Assembly (NCBI RefSeq): GCF_010672525.1
Contig: NZ_JAAHGH010000005.1
Location: 248,672 to 312,671 of the forward strand
Direction of reading: 5' to 3'
DNA length: 64,000 bases
Source: Okeania sp. SIO2B3
Lineage (GTDB): Bacteria > Cyanobacteriota > Cyanobacteriia > Cyanobacteriales > Microcoleaceae
Shown here: one piece after another, positions 34,969 through 45,067 of the stretch
How the letters are laid out: every line of letters begins with the position of its first letter
Position numbering within the stretch: position 1 is the first letter of the stretch
Notes under the pieces: model-generated
The model's database searches: none
The model's input: the letters and a program-made list of their open reading frames with translations, nothing else
Told to the model about the DNA's origin: nothing
Translations under genes and position numbers: made by a program

Positions 34969-37008
34969 ATGGAATATCTAAAACAACGGAATGTCAATAA
35001 TCAACCTTCTTCCTTCTTCCCTCTTCCTTCTTCCTTCAACTATGTATCAAAACTTCAGAAATATGGGTTTAGATTAATTCTGGCACTGTGCATCTGTTTA
35101 CTATCAATATTTCTATTTTCTCCCGTCCTAGCAGAAGATGCAACAAACGTAAAAGCTCCGGTAGTATTAGATGGTCGAGAGCTTATAGAAGTTGGCCCTT
35201 TGGAAAAAGTGACTGCCCAAGAGAGAGCCGCATTAATCACATCAACTCTAAAATCAGCCTTAGCTGAGAGTATTCAACGAGGAACACCACCACAGATAAA
35301 AGTAGTTCGCTCTAATCAAGAAGTGGTATTAAACATCGATAGTCGCCCCTTAGTGCAGGTGACAGAAGCGGATGTCCTCAACTTCATGTACTCAGAAATT
35401 CAAGTGCAAATGTGGCAGGAAAAACTCCAGCAGGGTTTAAATCAAAGTTGGCAGGAACGCACCCCTGCTTATACCCGTTGGGCAGTCAAAAAGCTGATAA
35501 TTGCCTTTCTGATTACTCTATTACTTCAGGGGGGACTCGTATTACTATTTCGTTACATTCAACGCCAGAAACTACAAAATCCTCACAGACGCTGGCACTC
35601 CTTACAACTATTAGGTTTAAGATTATTACAAGTGGGAGTATGGGCAACATTTATCAAGTATGGTATTCAACTATTTCCCATAACTAGAGCTTGGTTTTAT
35701 GAAGCTGTCAAACTTCTAGACACTACATTTAATTCTAGAATGTTTAAACTGGGAGAAGAAAGCATTTCCCTTAGCCAAATATTAGCGATCGCTCTAACCA
35801 TAGTCGCACTTTGGGTAGTGGTAAGTTGGTTTGTGAGTATCCTCAAATCTCGCTTCCTACCCCTCACAGAAGCTGAACGCAGTCACCAAGACACAATTGC
35901 ATTTTTTGTCCAATACGGACTGCTTTCTATCGGAGCGGTCTTAATTCTCAATGCTGGAGGGGTAGACTTTCAGTCTCTAGCTATTTTGCTTGGAGCGCTC
36001 GGAGTAGGAATTGGTTTTGGATTACAAAATATTGTCAAAGACTTTATCTGTGGGTTAATTTTAATTGTTGCTCGTCCGGTCAAAGTTGGAGAATTAGTTC
36101 AAGTAGGAGAATTTCAAGGCTTAGTCCAACGCATCGGTGCCAGAACTACTGACATTTCTAATATCGAACGCTACATTATTACCATTCCCAACTCTCGGTT
36201 TATTGAAGGGGAAGTCCTCAACTGGAACCGTAGTGGTATAACTAGGGTGAAAGCTTATGTGAAAGTTCCTTATGGAACAGATATTGATTTTGTCTACAAA
36301 GTTTTGCTTGCTTCAGCTCAAGTAGAACATCCAGATATTCTCCGTCATCCACCTCCCAAAGTGAAATTTCGGGAATATGCAGAGGATGGGTTACAGTTTC
36401 GGGTAGTGGCTTTTATCCGCGATCCTCTCAAGCAACCGAAGGTGAGAACCCACCTCTATAACCAGATAGAAAGATATTTGCGAAAGTATGGGGTAGAAGT
36501 ACCTCGCCCTCAACAAGACTTACATCTGACAGACCTCGATCCAGAAATTTACGCTTGGGTGCGGTCACAAACTCCTGTAGAATATCGACTTCAAACTCAA
36601 GAAACTCCACTCATCGAACCACCTGCTATCAAAGAAGAGTACGACTGGGAGGCGATCGCCACTGCCATGCGTGGAGCTAACGGAGTTTCTATCAAAGACC
36701 GCAAATTTCAATTTAAGAAATTTCAAAATGTCTTTTTTGGGTCGGATGCGGTAGAGTGGTTAATGATTCACGAACGAGCTACTCGGGAAGAAGCTATTTT
36801 AATGGGTCAATTAATGTTAGAAAAGGGCATAATTCATCATGTTTTAGACGAACATAATTTTAAAGATGAGCCTTTGTTTTATCGCTTTTATGACGATGAA
36901 ATTGAAAGTAATCTTAGCACTAATTCTCAGATGAAAGAGAATAGTCAACGGGAAACCGATCCAGATGCTAGAGCAATTGATTTAGCACAAAATAATTCTG
37001 ATGAATAG
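34969..37008 (+). CDS. MscS-type channel with C-terminal DEP domain
   Basis: 679 codons. A signal or anchor lies at about 33-55, further membrane segments at about 168-195, 265-295 and 312-335. The MscS pore helix and beta domain follow ('LAILLGALGVGIGFGLQNIVKDFICGLILI' core G..G.G.GFG.QN...DF..G; 'RIGARTTDISN', 'IPNSRFI'). Residues about 560-640 form a DEP domain ('GVSIKDRKFQFKKFQNVFFGSDAVEWL'-type order, 'ATREEAILMGQLMLEKGIIHHV'). MscS channels gate on membrane tension; DEP domains bind membranes or partners, so gating may be modulated. The first about 24 residues are partly encoded by a CTTCCTTCTTCC repeat; no other ATG exists. Confidence 0.88.
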   Translation: MEYLKQRNVNNQPSSFFPLPSSFNYVSKLQKYGFRLILALCICLLSIFLFSPVLAEDATNVKAPVVLDGRELIEVGPLEKVTAQERAALITSTLKSALAESIQRGTPPQIKVVRSNQEVVLNIDSRPLVQVTEADVLNFMYSEIQVQMWQEKLQQGLNQSWQERTPAYTRWAVKKLIIAFLITLLLQGGLVLLFRYIQRQKLQNPHRRWHSLQLLGLRLLQVGVWATFIKYGIQLFPITRAWFYEAVKLLDTTFNSRMFKLGEESISLSQILAIALTIVALWVVVSWFVSILKSRFLPLTEAERSHQDTIAFFVQYGLLSIGAVLILNAGGVDFQSLAILLGALGVGIGFGLQNIVKDFICGLILIVARPVKVGELVQVGEFQGLVQRIGARTTDISNIERYIITIPNSRFIEGEVLNWNRSGITRVKAYVKVPYGTDIDFVYKVLLASAQVEHPDILRHPPPKVKFREYAEDGLQFRVVAFIRDPLKQPKVRTHLYNQIERYLRKYGVEVPRPQQDLHLTDLDPEIYAWVRSQTPVEYRLQTQETPLIEPPAIKEEYDWEAIATAMRGANGVSIKDRKFQFKKFQNVFFGSDAVEWLMIHERATREEAILMGQLMLEKGIIHHVLDEHNFKDEPLFYRFYDDEIESNLSTNSQMKENSQRETDPDARAIDLAQNNSDE

Positions 37009-38236
37009 CACAATTGTAGGCACGGGTTTAGCCGAAAACCTTGATATTTCCTATGTAGGGTTTGGGTATGGAAAGTCTTTTTGCTCTTTCTAGGAGACAG
37101 GATACAGAATAAATGGGAATGAGCGAGGAGGTAAAATTCAACAATGAATAATGAATAATGAATAATGAATAATTACCTCTCCTTGAAAAGAAGAGGATTG
37201 ACTAATAATGAAAAATTTTCTTCTCTTGGTCGATTGGATATGGCTCCGAGACCTCGCCATCCCATCCTAACGGACTGCTCCGCAAACGACCGCTTATTAT
37301 CCCCTTAAAAGGGGAGGCTTTAAACCACAATTTTTCGGTAAGAATTGTAAGAATGATTTTTCTGCCCAACTATGCGCCTAAAATACTAACTTTTTGAGCG
37401 TTTTAGACGTGATACCATGCACTTTTTAAAGGCCCCAAAAAGGCACTTGTCTTTATAGATCAATGCTTTTAGATTTAATCAGCAAGCCCTATGTAGTCCT
37501 AAAAACCTGCCCTCTAAATAGGGTTTGCTGAAAAAGTCTTTTTAAGGAGTAGGGGAGTAGGGGAGTAGGGGAGAAGTAAAGATCAGAATAATTAACAATA
37601 ACTAGCGTGCTAATTATCAAAAAAGTTATTCAGTCTCTGTTAATTATAGCAATTTGAAAAAAGAATTTTATATCATGTCCGCTGGTATCGTTTGTGTAAA
37701 CCCAAAGGTGAATATCTACAGGAAATTTAAGTTTTTTTCTTGCTCTTAAGTATTCCTGACTGTTCCCTGTTCCCAGCTCCGATGTTCTCTATCCTTGCTA
37801 TACAATACCGATGCTACCGGACATGATATTACGAATAGTTTAGTCAACTAAAGTAGTTTAAGTCAGATACAAATTTACGCTTAATAGATTTTTTCATGGC
37901 AAAAAATGATAATAAAAGCTACTTATACTGACTACTGACTATTGATTATTGACTACTATAAATAGTCTAAATTTTTGTAGCAAAAATTTATAAAATTGGT
38001 ATTACTTAATAATTTAATTACAACTGAAGTATAGCATTCTTTTTTCAAATTGGCATTAGGAGAAACGAGGAATTAATTAGGAGATAGTCGGAACAATTTT
38101 CAGAGGAATTGTTATGCTATAATTCTGCCTTTTATGCTGATTTTTTGAACGTTTTCAACGTGAGACCAGGCATTTTTCTACTCTTTAAAGGCACTTGCCT
38201 TTATCTGTAAATGCTTTGAGATTTGATCTGTAAACC
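37009..38236. repeat. 1228-bp intergenic, dense repeats
   Basis: Composite element at 37137-37345 in its long form, including CTTCTCTTGGTCGATTGG and GCCATCCCATCC. Third-family copies at about 37365-37492 and 38125-38239 flank the element at 37670. GGAGTAGGGGAGTAGGGGAG near 37550. The second third-family copy ends at the stop codon of the minus-strand GT10 gene. No gene seen. Confidence 0.75.
37670..37829. mobile_element. 160-bp inverted-repeat element, copy C
   Basis: Same ends as copy A (ATATCATGTCCGCTGGTATC and GATGCTACCGGACATGATAT) with a mostly different interior. Non-coding. Confidence 0.75.
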
Positions 38237-39163
38237 CTAAATAATTTCTTTAAGTTTTTGTACTATATTTTTAACTACTTGTTTCTTTCGATTCATTTGT
38301 TTGACTTTTTCATAAGTTTTATTGAATGTTTGAATACAGAGATTCAACCGTTGATTAAATTCATCTATACTCATTTTTTCTACATATTCAAATAATTCAT
38401 TGCTATCTCTAAACTCGGTATAGTCTAAAAAACTATTTTTTTCAAAATCTTCATAAATCGTGCTATTTTTTCCCCCATAATAAATAGGAAGACAGCCACT
38501 GATGATAGCATCCCAGATTTTTTCTGTACAGTAGTAGTCAGCAATAGTATTTTCAAAACAGAGATTAAAATGATATTTTTGCAATATCTCTATTTTTCTT
38601 TCTTGCCATCTTCCTGAACGAGAATTTTCTATAACAATATTTTCTTGCCATCCTTTGCCATAAATATCAATTTTATCTAACTGATAACCCTGTAAAGCAA
38701 TTTTTTTTCTTAACTCATATAAATCTAATTCCCGTCCATTACAAATCAAGGATGTATTCCAATTACAATTTTTGATTAAAGCTGCAATCTTTTTATGTTT
38801 TTCCCTACCAAACTTTTCAACTTGATAATCTGGTATTTTACATATATTTTCTCGCCAAAAAAAGTAATAATTATTCAAATAAATATCCCCCGTGTAAATG
38901 TTCATTATATGTACATCTACTCCTTTCCAGGATACTTTGTGATTAAAATGAGTATCAAACCTTGGTTCGTGAGTCCAAACTAGGTATTTTTTAGACGAAC
39001 CATACTGAAGAATCAAAGGTTTTAATTTTTGAAAAAATCTAGCTACAAATACATCACAATCTTCTGCTTGATCGCTAAACACAATTTCATCGCCAGCAAA
39101 TTTTTCAACTTGCCGAATAAAAGGAGTATACTCCATATTATCTACTTTAAAAATTTCGATCAT
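38237..39163 (-). CDS. glycosyltransferase family 10 (fucosyltransferase-like)
   Basis: 308 codons from the ATG at 39163 (AAGAGA upstream); the longer frame would start with TTG at 39184. The GT10 donor-site signature is clear: 'FNLCFENTIADYYCTEKIWDAI' (core FEN...DY.TEK..DA) with 'SGCLPIYYGG'. GT10 enzymes transfer fucose or a related sugar from GDP-sugar to glycans. 'WTHEPRFD' near residue 70 suits the acceptor domain. It stands alone, with no polysaccharide operon in the window. Its TAG stop coincides with the edge of a dispersed repeat. Confidence 0.85.
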   Translation of the reverse strand: MIEIFKVDNMEYTPFIRQVEKFAGDEIVFSDQAEDCDVFVARFFQKLKPLILQYGSSKKYLVWTHEPRFDTHFNHKVSWKGVDVHIMNIYTGDIYLNNYYFFWRENICKIPDYQVEKFGREKHKKIAALIKNCNWNTSLICNGRELDLYELRKKIALQGYQLDKIDIYGKGWQENIVIENSRSGRWQERKIEILQKYHFNLCFENTIADYYCTEKIWDAIISGCLPIYYGGKNSTIYEDFEKNSFLDYTEFRDSNELFEYVEKMSIDEFNQRLNLCIQTFNKTYEKVKQMNRKKQVVKNIVQKLKEII

Positions 39164-39695
39164 TTCTCTTTTTTTTACCTGCAATTTTAATCTGGACGCG
39201 CTAGTATGGTGAGCAAATATTGAGTTATATAGAATCCGGTTGAATAGCGTGCAAAAAAACTATCCTGTCTATACAGGGCAAATCTTTCCCTACTCCCTAT
39301 TACCGAAAAATTGTGGTTTAAAGCCTCCCCTTTTAAGGGGATAATACAGCAGTTTTCATTTGGGTAAACCACAGTAGGGGCGAATGGCATTTGCTAACGC
39401 AAAGCTCCGAATGGCGCCCTTACAGGGTTTTGGTTGTAGCGATGTGGTTTATCAATCTGAAAAGCGCTGTAAATAAAAATTTTCATGATTAGTCAATCCT
39501 CTTCTTTTCAAGAAGAGGTAATTATTAATTATTAATTATTCATTATTCATTATTCATTATTGAACTACTCTCTCTTTCTCATAAAAATCCTTTTATATTC
39601 TGAACTCCTGACTCCTGAGGACTCCGTCGCTATTTATATGCTAAAGTAAGCTATGTCTATCAACCGTATAGCTTGCAGGATTAATCAAACAACCA
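39164..39695. repeat. intergenic, composite element interrupted by a REP
   Basis: The composite element in minus orientation spans about 39301-39565. GTAGGGGCGAATGGCATTTG (39374), a REP-like palindrome half, and unrelated text to about 39475 split it, so the element was probably interrupted by later insertion. GACTCCTGAGGACTCC follows. Confidence 0.7.
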
Positions 39696-40463
39696 ATGGC
39701 AACTGAAACTATCGTTTTATTATCAAAAAGAGAAATAGAAAAAATGCGTCGGGCAGGACGCTTGGCAGCAGAACTACTACATCATCTTGAACCTTTTGTC
39801 AAGCCTGGGGTAAGCACTCTGGAATTAGATGAAGAAGCAGAACGTTGGACGCAAGCTCATGGCGCTCGTAGCGCTCCCCTTGGTTATCATGGTTTTCCTA
39901 AGTCTATCTGTACAAGTATTAATGAGGTAGTTTGTCACGGTATTCCTAACAAAAAACAAATTTTAAAAGAGGGAGATATTATTAACATTGATGTGACTCC
40001 AATTCTTGATGGTTATCATGGGGATACTTCTAAAACTTTTTTCGTAGGTGAACCTTCTCCATTGGCTAAAAAATTAGTTGAAGTTACAGAAAAATCTATG
40101 TATTTAGGCATTGCTGAAGTTAAACCTGGAAATAAAATTGGGGATATTGGAGCTGCTATTCAAGAATATGCTGAAGCAGAAGGTTTTTCTGTAGTTAGAG
40201 ATTTTGTTGGTCATGGTGTGAGTAATATTTTCCACACTGCACCACAAATTCCTCATTATGGTACTAGAGGAAAAGGGACAAAGTTGCGGACTGGAATGGT
40301 ATTTACTATTGAACCTATGATTAATGAAGGTACCTGGGAAGCAAAGGTACTTAAGGATGGTTGGACTGCTATTACTAAGGATGGTAAATTATCTGCACAA
40401 TTTGAGCATACTGTTGCTGTTACTGAAACAGGGGTAGAAATATTAACTCAATATGAAGGCTAA
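39696..40463 (+). CDS. map: methionine aminopeptidase, type I
   Basis: 255 codons, normal for bacterial type Ia. It removes the initiator methionine from nascent proteins. Metal ligands Asp99, Asp110, His173, Glu206 and Glu237 and the substrate-site His81 are all present, in 'NIDVTPILDGYHGDTSKTF', 'VGHGVSNIFH', 'FTIEPMIN' and 'AQFEHTVAV'. Cyanobacteria often have several map genes; this one is not beside the ribosomal cluster, so it may be a paralogue. A composite repeat element starts one base after the stop. Confidence 0.95.
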   Translation: MATETIVLLSKREIEKMRRAGRLAAELLHHLEPFVKPGVSTLELDEEAERWTQAHGARSAPLGYHGFPKSICTSINEVVCHGIPNKKQILKEGDIINIDVTPILDGYHGDTSKTFFVGEPSPLAKKLVEVTEKSMYLGIAEVKPGNKIGDIGAAIQEYAEAEGFSVVRDFVGHGVSNIFHTAPQIPHYGTRGKGTKLRTGMVFTIEPMINEGTWEAKVLKDGWTAITKDGKLSAQFEHTVAVTETGVEILTQYEG

Positions 40464-41368
40464 GTTCAACAATTAATAATTAATAATTAATAATTAATAA
40501 TTAATAATTAATTATTACCTCTCCTTGAAAATGAAGAGGATTGACTAATTATGAAAATTTTTTCTTGTTTCTCCACAGCGAGTGAGAGGCTTTAAACCTT
40601 AATTATTCGGTAAATAAGAATTATTATACCATTTTGAAAAAAAAATGTTACGCATAATAAGTATGAGAAAAAGACAAATGTAGGAGGTCTCCCTTTGACA
40701 AAAAATAGAATTTATTAGCTCAAAATTGGTATTGAAACTATTCCCATACGACTTCTGAGGACTGAGGACTGACTCCTAAGAAATAGCCTAACTATTTGTA
40801 GCAAACATTTATCAAATTGGTATTAGACCTCTGGTTAAAAAGACATAGACTTTTTGCACACATTAGGGAACAGGGAAAAGGGAACAAGGAATAGATTTTC
40901 ACGGCCAAAGATTACGAAAAATAATTTTTCAGTGACTTTTACAACTCTAGCTTATCTTAAATAAAGAGCAAGTTTATTTTCTGGAGATGTCTATGAGATA
41001 AAAATTTTTCTGAACGGTTAATAACAGTTGAAGAATATTTTAGGCGTTTCCTGCGGACTGCTGCGCAAACAGCTATTAGCGGTCAATTTTGCTAATTTTT
41101 TTAATGAATGTGCTTATTTCTTAAACTTCTATACCCAGTCAAGTAAATTAGTAATCCTAAAATTTTAAAAGCGCTTAAATGTGAGTAAGTAAAAGATAAT
41201 ATTCAAGCATCTTACTTGACCAAGAGAAAAGAAAATTAAGTATTTCAAGCCTCCTGCTTTCCTAGGTCATGCTGCGCAAACAGTCGGAGGTACTGTTAAC
41301 TATTAACTGATAACTGAAATGACCATAAACTAATGGCTGAATGCTTAAAATAATAGTTTTCATCGCCC
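40464..41368. repeat. 905-bp intergenic, repeats and AT-rich sequence
   Basis: Composite element 40464-40618 starting GTTCAACAATTAATAATTAA. Then AT-rich sequence, GACTTCTGAGGACTGAGGAC, CGTTTCCTGCGGACTGCTGC (41044) and CAAGCCTCCTGCTTTCCTAG with CAGTCGGAGGTACTG (41250-41295). No convincing gene. Confidence 0.65.
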
Positions 41369-42298
41369 TCATACTGTAGGTGGAAAATCTGATAATTGGT
41401 TTATTTCAGAAAGAATAATTTCTGGTTTATCTCTATACATATGTAGTTGCCCAGTAATATAAACATATCCTCTACCTAAACCAAAGTAACGATTTTTTAA
41501 TAGTTGTAATAAAGGCTTCATTTCTTCAGTATTAGTATTTGGAATCCATAATTTTAAACGGTGGTCTTTAGTTCCATCATAAATTAAAGCACCATTATCT
41601 AACCACTTAGAAACTCCTCCTTGTAAATCATAGAAAACTGTTACATATTCTTCCGCTCTTGCTGCTGCTAAAATCTTGGGAAAATCTAATCTCACTTCTA
41701 GAACTCCAGAAGCTATTCCATAGGTACGATAATTATCTACAATAGAAGCTCTTAATGACCACCAAGGTACTAGCAAATTATAATTTCTTTTACGTTTACC
41801 TCGATTTACTTGAGGGTTCCAAACACCAAGATTATTAGCTTGAGCTTCTATTTCTGCAGCTATCATTTCTTGATGATAAAGTCTAGAATTTCCATATTTA
41901 ATAAAATAAGGACTCCAGCCTTCTCTAATTAGTTTAATATTAAAATTTTCTCCATTTTTTTTTACATAAGCTATTAAGCGACCTTGATGGTCGCGATATT
42001 TTTCTAAACAATTTTCTACAGGGTCGTCTGTATCAAATTCAAGATCGACTTGGGCAAGTTCACCGTCAGGTAATATGAAATATTTTATTGCCATTTCTGA
42101 TGCAGCTTTACCCATGTCTGTAACTGGTTTGGAATATTCAGAATAGCTTTCTTCAGCATCAACATAATCCATTCTGATAAATTCTCGTTTATCATTTAAT
42201 AAAACTTTGATTGTGTCACCATCAACTACTTTTGTAACTTGAAGATTTTGAATTGTTGTGCCTTTTTTTTTATTAGTTAAAATTTGAGATTTCATCAT
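41369..42298 (-). CDS. staphylococcal-nuclease-like protein with C-terminal extension
   Basis: 309 codons. Residues about 18-163 match the thermonuclease (SNase) fold: 'KVVDGDTIKVLL' with the calcium-site Asp, 'FIRMDYVDAEE' in place of the usual R-x-x-x-I-D-A-P-E, 'HQGRLIAYV' with the catalytic-type Arg, and 'LIREGWS' and 'NNLGVW'. Pro of the DAPE motif is Glu here. Residues about 170-305 form a second domain likely to be an OB fold ('GVLEVRLDFPKI', 'GYVYITGQLHMYRDKPEIIL'). No signal peptide, so cytoplasmic unless exported otherwise. It may cleave or only bind nucleic acid. Confidence 0.82.
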   Translation of the reverse strand: MMKSQILTNKKKGTTIQNLQVTKVVDGDTIKVLLNDKREFIRMDYVDAEESYSEYSKPVTDMGKAASEMAIKYFILPDGELAQVDLEFDTDDPVENCLEKYRDHQGRLIAYVKKNGENFNIKLIREGWSPYFIKYGNSRLYHQEMIAAEIEAQANNLGVWNPQVNRGKRKRNYNLLVPWWSLRASIVDNYRTYGIASGVLEVRLDFPKILAAARAEEYVTVFYDLQGGVSKWLDNGALIYDGTKDHRLKLWIPNTNTEEMKPLLQLLKNRYFGLGRGYVYITGQLHMYRDKPEIILSEINQLSDFPPTV

Positions 42299-42750
42299 CA
42301 GCGATCGATATTATTTTTTTGATTAACTAAAATAACATAAAATTGTACATTGAATCTGTAAAAAAGTAAATGTATAAGTTGATATTGATAGAAATAAGGA
42401 AGAAGGAAGAAGGAAGAAGGAAGAGGGAGGAGGGAGGAAGGAAGAGGGAAGAAGGAAAAAATATTGAAAAAGAAATACAAATGATCAATATAGCTGTCTA
42501 AAATGAATTTGATCAACTCTTTTTCAGGATATATTTCGAGACGCTTAACTTATGCTATAATTTTTCAGCAGTTACCAATAATAAATATCTAGAATAAATT
42601 TATTAAGTAAAAGTAAGATAAAAGATAAAAATGAGGAAGGCAGGAATGATTTTAAGCTTGTTATACAATCACATAAATCTCTGCCTTAGTCTACCAAAAT
42701 TAAATAACTAATTGCTGTCCTCAAATACATTTTAGAGCTATTTTATAGAC
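42299..42750. other. 450-bp intergenic
   Basis: GGAAGAAGGAAGAAGGAAGA tract at about 42393-42450, which reads as pyrimidine on the mRNA strand upstream of the nuclease gene. The rest is AT-rich with no gene that I can support. Confidence 0.6.
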
Positions 42751-42939
42751 TCAAAGCTCTCCTGCACCAATACGATTTCGTAAATTAATTAATTGTTCAA
42801 TAGTTGTTTGAATAGAATGAAGAGCTGTGGCATCTTCTGATGCTTGCTTTGCTATATCTAATAAATAAATTGCTTCTGACAGCTGACAATAAACTTCTTT
42901 GTTTCTAGTATTGATTTGGCTGAAGTTGAGATGATGCAT
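42751..42939 (-). CDS. small helical protein, unknown
   Basis: 62 codons with AGGGG eight bases before the ATG. Two predicted helices ('EVYCQLSEAIYLLDIAKQASEDA' and 'LHSIQTTIEQLINLRNRIG'), no signal peptide. The composition and ribosome site make it a plausible real gene, divergent from ccsA across about 220 bp. I recognise no family. Confidence 0.5.
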   Translation of the reverse strand: MHHLNFSQINTRNKEVYCQLSEAIYLLDIAKQASEDATALHSIQTTIEQLINLRNRIGAGEL

Positions 42940-43157
42940 AATTCAATACCCCTAATGGTCTACAATTTCATCATCTCCTAACTCCTGAAAAACCACATCC
43001 TTCAGCTGGTTCATCCTATTGGGTGATTATTATTTTGGATTAATATTCAATATCGATCTACAGATAGCTATACTAAAATATTTGATATTTTCTTAACCTT
43101 GCCAATAGTCGTTAGGATCGAGAATGTTAACAGAAATACATCATTGGAGAAAAATAA

Positions 43158-44213
43158 ATGGATCTAGTCAAACTCCAAAATTCATTGGACAATATCTCGT
43201 TTGCCATCTTGTTTGCCACAATGCTAATTTATTGGGTTGGTGCCACTTTTCCTAGTATCCCCTATCTCTCGGTCTTGGGTTCTACCGGAATGGCGGTCTC
43301 TAATCTTTGCATTGCAACGCTATTGGGGGCACGTTGGCTAGAAGCTGGCTATTTCCCCATTAGCAACTTGTATGAATCTCTATTTTTCCTGGCTTGGGGA
43401 CTTACTACTATTCACCTCATAGCTGAAAATATGAGTGGAAGTCGCCTGGTGGGAGTTTTTACATCTCCCTTGGCAATGGGTATTACTGCTTTTGCTGCCT
43501 TAACTTTGCCCTCGGGTATGCAGTTATCAGAACCTCTTGTGCCTGCTCTAAAATCTAATTGGTTGATGATGCACGTCAGTGTCATGATGTTAAGTTATGC
43601 AACTTTGATGGTGGGGTCTTTACTGGCGATCGCTTTTCTTATTGTTACCAGTGGCCAAAAAGTAGAACTTAGTGGCAGTTCCTTTGGCACTCGTTCTGGA
43701 AGAAATAATTATTCTGTGAAGCTCTCAAAAAATTTGCAACTTCAAACAGAGGGAGCTAGTCTGAACGAAATTGAGGAAAACTATCAATCTTCTCCTCTAT
43801 CTATAACAAATGGCCACAGTCAAACTGCCGTCTTAGAAATGGCCAGACCTACTCAAGCAGTGGAGACAGAAGTAACTCTTTCTCCTCAACGTTTGAGTAT
43901 TGCTCAAACTTTAGATAACATTAGTTATCGTATTATTGGCTTAGGATTTCCTTTGCTGACTATTGGGATTATTGCTGGAGCAGTTTGGGCTAATGAAGCT
44001 TGGGGTTCCTATTGGAGTTGGGACCCGAAGGAAACTTGGGCCTTAATTACTTGGTTGGTATTTGCTGCCTATCTCCACGCCCGTATTACTAAAGGATGGC
44101 AAGGACGACGACCTGCTATTTTGGCTGCTACTGGATTTTTTGTAGTCTGGGTATGTTATTTAGGGGTCAATCTTTTGGGTAAAGGTTTACACTCCTATGG
44201 ATGGTTTTTTTAG
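43158..44213 (+). CDS. ccsA: cytochrome c biogenesis protein CcsA (CcsB in some annotations)
   Basis: 351 codons with GGAGA before the ATG. It is the heme-handling subunit of System II, moving heme across the thylakoid or plasma membrane to the CcsB/Ccs1 partner for ligation to apocytochromes c. About eight membrane segments are visible. The tryptophan-rich WWD loop reads '[18 protein letters not shown]', with conserved His at 'MMHV' and 'LHSYG'. A hydrophilic insertion at about 172-245 between membrane segments is longer than in plastid ycf5 but common in cyanobacteria. The partner ccs1 is not in the window. Confidence 0.93.
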   Translation: MDLVKLQNSLDNISFAILFATMLIYWVGATFPSIPYLSVLGSTGMAVSNLCIATLLGARWLEAGYFPISNLYESLFFLAWGLTTIHLIAENMSGSRLVGVFTSPLAMGITAFAALTLPSGMQLSEPLVPALKSNWLMMHVSVMMLSYATLMVGSLLAIAFLIVTSGQKVELSGSSFGTRSGRNNYSVKLSKNLQLQTEGASLNEIEENYQSSPLSITNGHSQTAVLEMARPTQAVETEVTLSPQRLSIAQTLDNISYRIIGLGFPLLTIGIIAGAVWANEAWGSYWSWDPKETWALITWLVFAAYLHARITKGWQGRRPAILAATGFFVVWVCYLGVNLLGKGLHSYGWFF

Positions 44214-44737
44214 TTAAGTTTTAATGGCGTACAACATGAATTTTAAAAAAGCGGTCAGCAGTCAGCAGTAAACGTTTAGAAGGGGACTTTTACCCCTCCG
44301 CGCACCTTCCGGTTTATATAAACCGGGGGTTTAAACCAGAGCTACTAAAAGCTGTTAACGCATTTCCTCCGAAGGAGACTAGCTGTTTGCGGAGCATTCC
44401 GTCAGGAAATGCTAAAAGCTAAAAGCTAGTTAAGCATAGAAATTAATTCTTGTTGTGGGTTAATTATATTAATTATCAAGGTAAGATTAGCAAACAAAAA
44501 ATCTGAGTGGTAATGGGGATAAATCTAGGTTCAACAATTAATAATTAATAATTCATAATTCATAATTACCTCTCCTTGAAAAGAAGAGGTAAGACTCAAA
44601 GGAAAATTTTTTCTTCTCTTGGTCGATTGGATCTGGCGAGGTTTCTTCGCCATCCCATCCTACGGAATGCTCCGCAAACGACCGCTATTTCTCCTTTAAA
44701 GGAGAGGCTTTAAACCTTAATTATTCGGTAATTAAAT
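44214..44737. repeat. intergenic, palindromes and long composite element
   Basis: AGGGGACTTTTACCCCT (44281-44297) and the perfect palindrome CCGGTTTATATAAACCGG (44309-44326) could form a hairpin after ccsA but lack a T run. CATTTCCTCCGAAGGAG and GTTTGCGGAGCATTCCG (44350-44412) belong to the GCATTTCC family. The long composite element at 44529-44735 ends two bases before the next ATG. Confidence 0.75.
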
Positions 44738-45067
44738 ATGGAAACTGAAGTGACTTTACTAAATAATGATGATGTTTTGTCTACAAGTGCTAGTCTTTTA
44801 ATGTTTCAATGTACATTTCAAGTCAGTGAATATATAACGATGATTTTAGCTAGGTTGGAGTCGGAAAATTTATTTGAAGAAGGGCTAGAATGTCAATTAT
44901 TAAGACCTGGTGATTATTGGAGAAAAGGAAAAGTAAAATTTCGTTTAGAATTTTTCACAGAAACTGAAAAAGAGTTATCTGAAGCTGTCGTTCCTACTTC
45001 TCAACCCTCAGCTTACCCCATATTAACTTCTGATGAACAGCCACAGAATGTAGGAATGTGGAGTTAA
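44738..45067 (+). CDS. KGK domain protein
   Basis: 109 codons. 'LLRPGDYWRKGKVKFRLEF' (54-72) is the W-x-K-G-K core of the cyanobacterial KGK domain, preceded by the family's acidic 'NNDDVLS' start. Function unknown. The composite repeat directly abuts the ATG, so its promoter or leader must lie in or upstream of the repeat. No ribosome site better than GGTAA is visible. Confidence 0.8.
   Translation: METEVTLLNNDDVLSTSASLLMFQCTFQVSEYITMILARLESENLFEEGLECQLLRPGDYWRKGKVKFRLEFFTETEKELSEAVVPTSQPSAYPILTSDEQPQNVGMWS

Noticed and set aside
44309-44326. ccsA terminator at the CCGGTTTATATAAACCGG palindrome
   Set aside because: It has no T run and sits about 95 bp after the stop among other repeats; left as a palindrome only.
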